Positions 1-5,238 of a stretch of 5,238 nucleotides of DNA are shown here, piece after piece. The notes beneath the pieces are model-generated. The model saw nothing but the letters and a program-made list of their open reading frames with translations. It made no database searches and was not told the DNA's origin. Source of the DNA: JAQUVS01 sp964389735 (GTDB lineage Bacteria > Bacillota_I > Bacilli_A > RF39 > UBA660); assembly GCA_964389735.1 (NCBI GenBank), contig CAYMEJ010000058.1, positions 1-5,238 on the forward strand, written 5' to 3'. The position numbers and the translations under genes are program-made. Within the stretch, counting starts at the first letter, position 1. Every line of letters starts with the position of its first letter.

Positions 1-14
1 TATTTAATTCTTTT

Positions 15-2081
15 TTATTTTACTATACTTATTTCTAATCCTTTTACTTTAGATAAGTGAGTATTAACTTTATAATTTTGTGCTACTACAGTACCTTTTT
101 TAGCATTCTTGTAATTAGAACTTGATACTTCTTTTATATTATATTTATTATAGTCTTCATAGTTATTAAACCAGTTCTTTACTTCATCTTCAGTCATTCC
201 AATAAAACTTGTTAATAAACATTTATCATTTTTTAAATTATCTTCATCATTACAATTAATTTTAGTAACTTTCTTATTTAATATTGTTATTTCTAAAACA
301 TCTATTTTATCTAATCTAGTTCTTGCTAAATAGTTTTGTTTAATTACTTGATTGTTACTATATTTGCTATTATTATCTGTTACTGTTTTATATTTAACTT
401 TAACATTATTTTCTTTTGCCCAGTCTTCTACATAAGATTTAGATTTACCTAATAAACTAGGTAAAAGACTATATTTAGTAGTACTCTTATATGGTCCTTT
501 TCCAATTACTTTTGGAGTATATGGACTATTAATTGAGAAAGAGAACTCTTTTATTAATTCTGGATCTTTTTCTTCTAAATTAATTTTCATTTCATTAACA
601 ACATCATTAATACTGTTTTCATTTAATATATAGTTCCATAATGTCATTTTAAGGTTTTGATCATATATCATTTGACCATCACCTTGTAAATATAATTGTT
701 CAATATTAATTGGATCACTATCAGTACTTATTAATGTTTTAGTAACTATATCTTTACCAATATTATAGAATGATAATATTTGACTAGTAGTTAAGTTAGT
801 ATCAAGGTTATTTGATATTGTATCTAATATTTCAGTTATTTTAGTAATACTATTAATTTCTTTTACTTTGTTTAACATAGCTTTAAGTACTACTTGTTGA
901 TTTTGACCTCTATCTAAATCACCATTAGCAAGATCATATCTATTTCTACAAAGTACTAAAGCACCTTCACCATCTAAGTGTTGATATCCTTTATTAATAC
1001 AAACCTTTTTCCATCTATTAGAGTCATCAGTACATAATTTTTTAGGTACTTCAGCATCTATTCCACCTAAAGAGTTTACTAAACTTACAACACCCTTAAA
1101 ATTGATTTTTACATAATAATCTATTTCTATATCTAAGAAAGATTCAATAGTATCTATCATACAATTAGTACCATACCATGCTGCATGTGTTAATTTATTT
1201 TCTCTATCTTTTAAACATACTATTGGTACATAACTATCTCTTGGAATTGTTAACATAGTAGCATTCATAGTAGTAGGATTAAAAGTTATTAATATTAATG
1301 AATCACCATGTACATTAGAATTCTTTGCTAATCCTTCTTTTTCTGAATCAACACCCATTAATAATATTGTAAAAGGTTCTTTTAAACTTTTTGAATTAGA
1401 TATTAAATTATCACTATTATTTTTATTTACTGTTTTTTCTTTATCAATAAGACTTATTACTTGATTAGATATATTAGAGTATTCTTGAGTTGTTGAGAAC
1501 ATACTTTCATAGTTACTAGAAATAAACATAGCATCTATTTCTTTATGATATAGGTCGCTTAACATTTTATTAATATCAGAGTATTCAATTATTTTGTTAT
1601 TTTTATCTAAGTTTTCATCATCAATTATTTCTTTTGGAATAGTATAATTATCAATAGATAAATTATTATTTATCATTCCTATTTTTTTATTATTTAAATC
1701 TTTAATTTTACTTATTCCATTATCTTTTAATACTATTAATGAAGAAGAGTAGGATACTGTATCTTTATTAATACTATTAATACTTGAATATACTTTATTT
1801 ATGAAAAAAGAGATTGTAATATTACTAATAATAAAGATTAACATTAAGAATATAAAGAATCCTATTTTTTTCTTTTTCTTATTATTTATTAAGCTATAGT
1901 TTTTATTAAATATAAAGATATTTAATAATACAATAGTACCTACTATAACATACCTTATTATTTTTTCTATTGGTCCTAGTAAAAGAATATTATATATTAG
2001 ATATGCACTAGTAATAACACTTAATAAAGTTAATAAACTACATATATTTAATTTTAGTTTTTTCTTTTTTCTTTTTGCCAT
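15..2081 (-). CDS. Membrane-anchored LytR-CpsA-Psr (LCP) family protein with SBP-like and PASTA-like domains
   Basis: LCP enzymes transfer undecaprenyl-pyrophosphate-linked polymers (teichoic acid, capsule) to peptidoglycan outside the membrane. The 688-residue protein starts with a Lys/Arg-rich cytoplasmic tail, then three hydrophobic segments (about 12-36, 41-58, 72-94) with a Lys-rich cytoplasmic loop (66-72), placing the rest outside. Residues ~112-213 resemble part of a periplasmic solute-binding fold (SLIVLKDNGISKIKDLNNKK, later EIDAMFISSNY). The LCP domain spans ~236-412: FTILLMGVD, D260 in HGDSLILITFNP, R281-D282 in TIPRDSYV, KLTHAAWYG (K296, H299), GYQHLDGEGALVLCRNR (R379, R381) and R391 in DLDRGQNQQ. 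These match the family's pyrophosphate/Mg-binding positions. Two PASTA-like repeats follow (~539-602, ~622-687). The ATG at 2079-2081 has AGGATGG 9 nt upstream. It diverges from the hydrolase operon. The LCP call is firm; polymer and acceptor are unknown. The SBP-like call is weaker. Confidence 0.93.
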   Translation of the reverse strand: MAKRKKKKLKLNICSLLTLLSVITSAYLIYNILLLGPIEKIIRYVIVGTIVLLNIFIFNKNYSLINNKKKKKIGFFIFLMLIFIISNITISFFINKVYSSINSINKDTVSYSSSLIVLKDNGISKIKDLNNKKIGMINNNLSIDNYTIPKEIIDDENLDKNNKIIEYSDINKMLSDLYHKEIDAMFISSNYESMFSTTQEYSNISNQVISLIDKEKTVNKNNSDNLISNSKSLKEPFTILLMGVDSEKEGLAKNSNVHGDSLILITFNPTTMNATMLTIPRDSYVPIVCLKDRENKLTHAAWYGTNCMIDTIESFLDIEIDYYVKINFKGVVSLVNSLGGIDAEVPKKLCTDDSNRWKKVCINKGYQHLDGEGALVLCRNRYDLANGDLDRGQNQQVVLKAMLNKVKEINSITKITEILDTISNNLDTNLTTSQILSFYNIGKDIVTKTLISTDSDPINIEQLYLQGDGQMIYDQNLKMTLWNYILNENSINDVVNEMKINLEEKDPELIKEFSFSINSPYTPKVIGKGPYKSTTKYSLLPSLLGKSKSYVEDWAKENNVKVKYKTVTDNNSKYSNNQVIKQNYLARTRLDKIDVLEITILNKKVTKINCNDEDNLKNDKCLLTSFIGMTEDEVKNWFNNYEDYNKYNIKEVSSSNYKNAKKGTVVAQNYKVNTHLSKVKGLEISIVK

Positions 2082-2106
2082 ATATATGTACCATCCTATA
2101 ATTGTA

Positions 2107-2136
2107 ATTATACTCTAAATATTATAAACAATACAA
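2107..2136 (-). promoter_or_regulatory. Putative sigma-A promoter of the LCP gene
   Basis: Read on the minus strand, TTGTAT (2136-2131) is followed after 18 bp by a consensus TATAAT -10 (2112-2107). A start near 2100 would leave a leader of only about 20 nt that begins at the AGGATGG ribosome site (2097-2091). A second TATAAT (2126-2121) lacks a good -35. The -10 is strong, but such matches are easy to find by chance in DNA this AT-rich. Confidence 0.5.
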
Positions 2137-2158
2137 TTATTATATATTTTAGTATAAG

Positions 2159-2195
2159 AAAATAATGTTTATTTGTGTAAATTAAACATTATTTT
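2159..2195. repeat. Perfect 13-bp inverted repeat in the divergent intergenic region
   Basis: The arm AAAATAATGTTTA (2159-2171) is exactly inverted as TAAACATTATTTT (2183-2195), around an 11-nt centre. It lies between the two outward promoters, about 23 bp upstream of the LCP gene's -35. Both neighbouring genes are transcribed away from it, so it is not their terminator. It could be an operator, a hairpin in an unannotated RNA, or the bidirectional terminator of something lost. Each arm contains only two G/C bases, so an RNA hairpin would be weak for its length. Confidence 0.55.
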
Positions 2196-2217
2196 TGTTT
2201 TGGTAATTATAGGTAAT

Positions 2218-2245
2218 AAAGTAAATTATATTGATTTACTTTTTT
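2218..2245 (+). terminator. Terminator-like hairpin with T-run, no gene upstream of it
   Basis: AAAGTAAAT (2218-2226) pairs with ATTTACTTT (2234-2242) around a 7-nt loop. Six T (2240-2245) then ATTT follow on the plus strand. The shape is that of a weak intrinsic terminator. It sits upstream of the hydrolase promoter, where it would end transcripts entering from the left on the plus strand or a short RNA from within this intergenic region. The stem has only two G:C pairs, so the call is tentative. Confidence 0.35.
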
Positions 2246-2326
2246 ATTTGGGATAAACTTTACAATTATTATGTCTAATATATGTAAAATAATATGAATA
2301 AATTGTCAGTTTATGTACTAGAAATA

Positions 2327-2350
2327 TTAATTTTGGTATAATAAAATTAA
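2327..2350 (+). promoter_or_regulatory. Extended -10 promoter of the hydrolase operon, flanked by an inverted repeat
   Basis: TATAAT at 2337-2342 is preceded by TGG (2334-2336), giving an extended -10 (TGNTATAAT). The -35 position at 17 bp (TGTACT, 2314-2319) is poor, as is common when TGN is present. The -10 is framed by the exact inverted arms TTAATTTT (2327-2334) and AAAATTAA (2343-2350), which could be an operator. Transcription would start near 2349. An AAGGAGGT ribosome site (2361-2368) lies 6 nt before the ATG at 2375. Confidence 0.6.
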
Positions 2351-2374
2351 CTATGACTATAAGGAGGTAAAGAT

Positions 2375-3303
2375 ATGAATAGACATTATATTAAATATTT
2401 TATTTTTATGTTTATCATGATTATTATGTTTATGCCTGATGCTTTTGCCTCTACATATATAAATGCTTCTTCTTGTGGTACTTATTTACTTGCTAGTGCT
2501 ACTAATACAAAAGGTGGTTATACTGAAGTACAATGTTATAATACATATGATGAAGCAAAGAATGCAATGAATAGTAGTACTGATGATAATACTTTTATAT
2601 TACAAGGTAATGAAGTAATAGATGCTAAATATGCTTTAATAGATTATGATTGGGCTACAAATGTTCATTATGTAAGAATATATAGAGATAAAGAATTAAG
2701 CAATTATTTAACTTATGTATCTGGTTCATATGGTGATGATGCAGCATTTATTGAATATGCTAATAATAGTCAACAAAGTATAAAAATTAAAGTTGCAGGT
2801 GTAACTGGATGGATAGGTAAGTATGAAAGTGGTACTACTAATAAGACTTATGAAATAATTCCTATTAACTGGGTTACATCACCTAATTCTTATACTGTTA
2901 GTTCAAGTGAAATAATTCATACTTTGCCTGGTAATTTATTTGGTGCAGAGGGAGACTCCTATGCAATGGATAAAAAGCCTAATATGTTAAATCAAGGTAA
3001 ATATTATAGTTATGATGGACATTATTTTTATAGCAATATTAAAACTCTATTAAATGATTATAAAAATAATACTTATGCTAATTCAGTTAATAGTAGTGTT
3101 CCATATTATAATTATTATCAGTATTTATCTTTTAGAACTAAGACTAAATATAATGCTGATAATATTAATCAATATCTTAATTCAAGAACTAATGGTGATT
3201 CTAAATTACGTAATACTGGTGCTAATTTTATTGAAGCACAAGAGAAATATGGTACTAATGCTATATTAATGTTAGGTATAGGTATTAATGAATCAGGATG
3301 GGG
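2375..3303 (+). CDS. Secreted GH73-type peptidoglycan glucosaminidase, 5' part (cut by assembly gap)
   Basis: GH73 enzymes cleave GlcNAc-MurNAc glycan strands in the wall. This is the N-terminal 310 residues. A signal peptide (1-25) has a long hydrophobic core and probable cleavage after AFA. Residues ~26-190 form a Tyr/Asn-rich region that looks like degenerate SH3-like wall-binding repeats (EVQCYNTYDEAKNAMNSS, AGVTGWIGKYESG, YTVSSSEIIHTLPG), as often found ahead of clostridial and erysipelotrichial glucosaminidases. The catalytic module begins near 245 with YYNYYQYLSFRTKTKYNADN, then FIEAQEKYGTNAILMLGIGI and NESGWG. E306 in NESGW sits where the family's catalytic acid lies (usually ESGWG). 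The rest of the module falls in the Ns at 3304-3403. The start is well set by AAGGAGGT 6 nt upstream. C34 and C54 may pair. It is very probably the same gene as 3404-3920. GH73 is confident; substrate detail is by family. Confidence 0.88.
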
Positions 3304-3403
3304 NNNNNNNNNNNNNNNNNNNNNNNNNNNNNNNNNNNNNNNNNNNNNNNNNNNNNNNNNNNNNNNNNNNNNNNNNNNNNNNNNNNNNNNNNNNNNNNNN
3401 NNN
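3304..3403. other. Assembly gap of exactly 100 N inside the hydrolase gene
   Basis: A run of exactly 100 N is the usual placeholder for a scaffold gap of unknown length. It begins straight after the catalytic-Glu motif. The left reading frame leaves two bases of a Gly codon (3302-3303) and the right frame resumes with a third codon position at 3404, so a continuous gene needs a true gap length divisible by three. One hundred is not, which explains the apparent frame change. Much of the GH73 domain, and perhaps more SH3-like repeats, must be missing here. Confidence 0.97.
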
Positions 3404-3920
3404 TACTAGACCAAATTATTTATGGGATAATGGTGTTGTATATGTAAAGGCTAGATATTTTAGAAAGATATATCCTGTTAATGAACAAGTAGTTGATCCT
3501 GTTAATCCAACAGCAAAACCAATATCTAGTATTATAGGTTCAGCAGGTTATTCAATTAATGGTACTAAATTATATGGAACAAAAATAAGTAGTAGTGTAA
3601 GTGAATTAAGAAATAAATTAACGAGTGCAGGTGGTACTGTTACTGTTAGTGGTGATAAGGTTGCTACAGGTATGACTGTATCTGTTTCTAATGGCAGTAC
3701 AACACAAAGTTTCCAATTAGTGGTGTATGGTGATATTAATGGTGATGGTGGAATATCAGCAGTTGATTATTCACTAGTAAAAAATTATATAATGAACTCT
3801 GGTGGAATAGATGGTGTTTCAAAAGATGCTGCTGATGTTAATAAAGATGGAAGTGTAAGTGCAGTTGATTATGCAAATATTAAGAGTTATATAATGGGTA
3901 GCAGTAATGTTATCGGATAA
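3404..3920 (+). CDS. 3' part of the same secreted hydrolase: linker, beta domain and C-terminal type I dockerin
   Basis: This is an open 3' fragment (first full codon at 3405) of 171 residues ending at TAA 3918-3920. Fragment residues 1-24 (YLWDNGVVYVKARYFRKIYP) look like the end of an SH3-like module. A Pro-rich linker (~25-42) follows, then a small beta-rich domain (~45-107). Residues ~108-167 are a dockerin: two EF-hand-like loops, DINGDGGISAVDY (D110, N112, D114, S118, D121) and DVNKDGSVSAVDY (D144, N146, D148, S152, D155), each followed by a helix ending YIM. Dockerins bind cohesins in a calcium-dependent way and attach enzymes to a scaffold or surface. The stop overlaps the ribosome site of the next gene, 9 bp downstream, so the two are co-translated. 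The dockerin is confident; its link to the left fragment rests on strand, the absence of any other start or stop, and the usual module order. Confidence 0.88.
3732..3896 (+). repeat. Two dockerin repeats, 34 codons apart
   Basis: The copies at 3732-3794 and 3834-3896 encode the two calcium-loop/helix units. They share 12 identical bases, GCAGTTGATTAT, at 3759-3770 and 3861-3872, and TATATAATG at the helix ends. The residues at loop positions 10-11, which decide cohesin specificity in known type I dockerins, are Ala-Val in both copies. The repeat is therefore symmetric at the predicted contact face. Confidence 0.85.
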
Positions 3921-3929
3921 GGAGAAAAT

Positions 3930-5216
3930 ATGAAAAAAATAGGGTTTGGTTTATTAACGTTTGTATTATGCTTTTTTTGCTTCGGTATGAAAGTAAATGC
4001 TGGTAGTTCTTCAATATCTGCTAGCAGTAAAAATGTTACAATAGGTGGAAGTGTAACGATAAAAGTATCTGCTAATGGTTTAGCAGGTAAGTTTTCAGTA
4101 GTAAGTTCTAATTCAAGTGTACTTTCTGGTGGCACAGGAAGTGTTTGGTTGGAGAATAGTGGTTCTTCTTATAAGTTTACTGCTAAGAAAGTTGGAAGTG
4201 CTACTATAACATTAAATGCAGTAGATGTTTCAGATTTATCTACTAATTCAAAATATAGTTCTAATAAATCAGTTACAATAAAAGTATCTAAACCAAGAGA
4301 GAAATCTACTAATAATGATTTAAAATCATTAAGTATAGAAGGAAAAGAAATAAGTCCTGCTTTTGATAAGAATACTTTAGAATATAAAGTTGACTTAACA
4401 GCAGAAACAGAAAAGATAAAGATTAATGCTACTAAAGCAGATAATTATTCAAGTGTAACAGGTGCTGGTGAAGTAGAAGTAGCAGAAGGAGAAAATAAAT
4501 TTTCTATTGTTGTTACTAGTGAAACAGGGGTTAGTAAGACTTATACATTAATTGCTAATGTAGTTGATAATAATCCTATTAATGTAGAAGCACATGGTGA
4601 AAAGCTAACAGTTGTTAAAAGAAATAGTTTACTTACTAAACCAGAGCTATTTACTGAATCAACAGTTAAAATAAATGATTTAGAAATACCTGCATTTATT
4701 AATGAAAAGAATTCTATTACTTTAGTAGGTTTAAGAGATAGCAAATCAGAAGTAGCACTTTATACTTATGATAGTAAAGATAATACATATAGTAAGTATT
4801 TAAATATTGTTAATGGTAAAATTAATTTTATGTATATTCCTACTGAAGAAAATGTAGAAGGATATCTTAGATATAGTATGGAAATAGATGGTAAAACATA
4901 TGATGGTTATAAGATAAGTAAGAATAGTAAATATATATTACTATATGGTATGAACTTAGAAACTGGTGAAAAGGGATGGTATTCATATCATAGTACTGAT
5001 AAAACTATTCAATTATATGATTCGGTTGGTATAGAGAGATTAAATAAAGATCATGAGAAAGAAATTAATATTTATAGAATTATAATTATTAGTTTAGGAG
5101 TTGTTTCATTAGGATTACTAATATCTTTAATAGTAGTAGCAAGAAAACATAAGAAAAATAATTTAACAGTTAAAAAGATGAATGTAAAAACTAAGAGAAC
5201 AGAAAATGTAGAATAA
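3930..5216 (+). CDS. Membrane-anchored surface protein with Ig/cohesin-like and cadherin-like beta-sandwich domains
   Basis: This 428-residue protein has a signal peptide (1-24, probable cleavage after VNA). Residues ~25-120 form a Ser/Val-rich Ig-like or cohesin-like beta domain (SASSKNVTIGGSVTIKVSAN, KKVGSATITLNAVDVSDL). A cadherin-like beta-sandwich of the PF12733 type follows at ~128-210 (NDLKSLSIEGKEISPAFDKN, TLEYKV, SETGVSKTYTL). Residues ~215-375 are a beta-rich region I cannot name, with YGMNLETGEKGWYSYHSTDK and then a charged juxtamembrane stretch (ERLNKDHEKE). A single membrane helix (~382-404) and a basic cytoplasmic tail (RKHKK onward) end it, so most of it faces outward. AAGGAG (3919-3924) lies 5 nt before the ATG and overlaps the upstream stop. 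Its role is probably receptor or anchor; pairing with the upstream dockerin is inferred. The Ig/cohesin-like domain is shorter than classical cohesins, so a BIG2-type Ig domain is the main alternative. Confidence 0.85.
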   Translation: MKKIGFGLLTFVLCFFCFGMKVNAGSSSISASSKNVTIGGSVTIKVSANGLAGKFSVVSSNSSVLSGGTGSVWLENSGSSYKFTAKKVGSATITLNAVDVSDLSTNSKYSSNKSVTIKVSKPREKSTNNDLKSLSIEGKEISPAFDKNTLEYKVDLTAETEKIKINATKADNYSSVTGAGEVEVAEGENKFSIVVTSETGVSKTYTLIANVVDNNPINVEAHGEKLTVVKRNSLLTKPELFTESTVKINDLEIPAFINEKNSITLVGLRDSKSEVALYTYDSKDNTYSKYLNIVNGKINFMYIPTEENVEGYLRYSMEIDGKTYDGYKISKNSKYILLYGMNLETGEKGWYSYHSTDKTIQLYDSVGIERLNKDHEKEINIYRIIIISLGVVSLGLLISLIVVARKHKKNNLTVKKMNVKTKRTENVE

Positions 5217-5224
5217 TAAAAGGA

Positions 5225-5238
5225 ATGATTTAAATCAT
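5225..5238 (+). terminator. Perfect 14-bp palindrome at the window end, probable start of the operon terminator
   Basis: ATGATTTAAATCAT begins 8 bp after the last stop codon and is its own reverse complement, so it can fold as a 5-bp stem around TTAA. The bases before it (AAAAGGA, 5218-5224) would lengthen the stem if TCCTTTT followed, which is just outside the window. The ATG inside it is followed at once by ATT TAA, so it is not a gene start. It is called a terminator from position only. Confidence 0.4.

Noticed and set aside
2132..2272. 12-bp direct repeat TACAATTATTAT at 2132-2143 and 2261-2272
   Set aside because: All but one base is A/T. Such a match is expected by chance in about 300 bp of DNA this AT-rich, although one copy overlaps the LCP -35.
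3054..3269. 71-codon plus-strand open frame
   Set aside because: It overlaps the glucosaminidase in another frame, is almost all Ile/Leu/Met from AT-rich codons, and has no ribosome site.
3288..3403. ATG at 3288 as start of a separate dockerin protein reading through the Ns
   Set aside because: It lies inside the GH73 catalytic motif in the wrong frame and is open only because the 100-N placeholder shifts frame. The real right fragment begins at 3404 with no start codon of its own.
3732..3896. Cellulosome component
   Set aside because: The dockerin is on a peptidoglycan hydrolase, and no cellulose-binding module, scaffoldin or plant-polysaccharide enzyme is visible.
3930..4001. Lipoprotein signal in the anchor protein (Cys14 and Cys17 in the hydrophobic core)
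   Set aside because: No L-[AS]-[GA]-C lipobox is present; a normal VNA cleavage site and a C-terminal membrane helix explain its localisation.
3887..4135. 82-codon minus-strand open frame
   Set aside because: It is antisense to the end of the dockerin and the start of the anchor protein, has no ribosome site, and its composition mirrors the sense strand.
4541..4744. 67-codon minus-strand open frame
   Set aside because: It is antisense to the anchor protein with no ribosome site or recognisable domain.
5087..5216. Sortase (LPXTG) anchoring at the C-terminus
   Set aside because: A hydrophobic helix and basic tail are present, but there is no LPXTG-like motif before them and the tail is about 24 residues, so a plain transmembrane anchor fits better.
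1..5238. CRISPR array, tRNA/rRNA gene, transposase or phage genes
   Set aside because: No spaced repeats, tRNA-like cloverleaf, rRNA stretch or recombinase motif was seen on either strand.

Overview
The window is very AT-rich, with strongly A/T-biased third codon positions, TAA stops on all three genes and AGGAGG-type ribosome binding sites. Its proteins combine LytR-CpsA-Psr, PASTA, GH73 glucosaminidase, dockerin and cadherin-like beta-sandwich modules. This fits a low-GC Gram-positive (Bacillota), most likely an uncultured gut-type Bacilli/Erysipelotrichia-like or related clostridial lineage. The run of exactly 100 N suggests a draft or metagenome scaffold. The lineage is an inference from composition and domain style, not from a marker gene.

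Layout: (i) 15-2081, minus strand: a 688-residue membrane-anchored LCP protein with three N-terminal membrane segments, a solute-binding-protein-like extracellular region, the LCP catalytic domain and two C-terminal PASTA-like repeats. (ii) 2082-2374: a 293-bp divergent intergenic region with an outward promoter at each end, and in the middle a perfect 13-bp inverted repeat and a second, terminator-like hairpin. (iii) 2375-3920, plus strand: one secreted peptidoglycan hydrolase gene interrupted by a 100-N scaffold gap (3304-3403). The left part has a signal peptide, an SH3-like region and the start of a GH73 glucosaminidase up to the catalytic-Glu motif. The right part has a linker, a small beta domain and a two-repeat type I dockerin. 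(iv) 3930-5216, plus strand, 9 bp downstream and clearly co-transcribed: a secreted, C-terminally membrane-anchored protein with an Ig/cohesin-like domain and a cadherin-like beta-sandwich. (v) 5225-5238: a perfect palindrome cut by the window end, probably the left part of the operon terminator.

How they may work together: all three genes act at the cell surface. The LCP-PASTA protein probably ligates an anionic polymer or glycan to peptidoglycan. The GH73 enzyme probably cleaves glycan strands. The most interesting idea is that the third protein is the membrane-bound receptor (cohesin-like) for the dockerin on the GH73 enzyme. That would make a minimal two-gene cohesin-dockerin system that tethers an autolysin to its own cell instead of building a cellulosome. 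This pairing is inferred from gene order and domain resemblance only.
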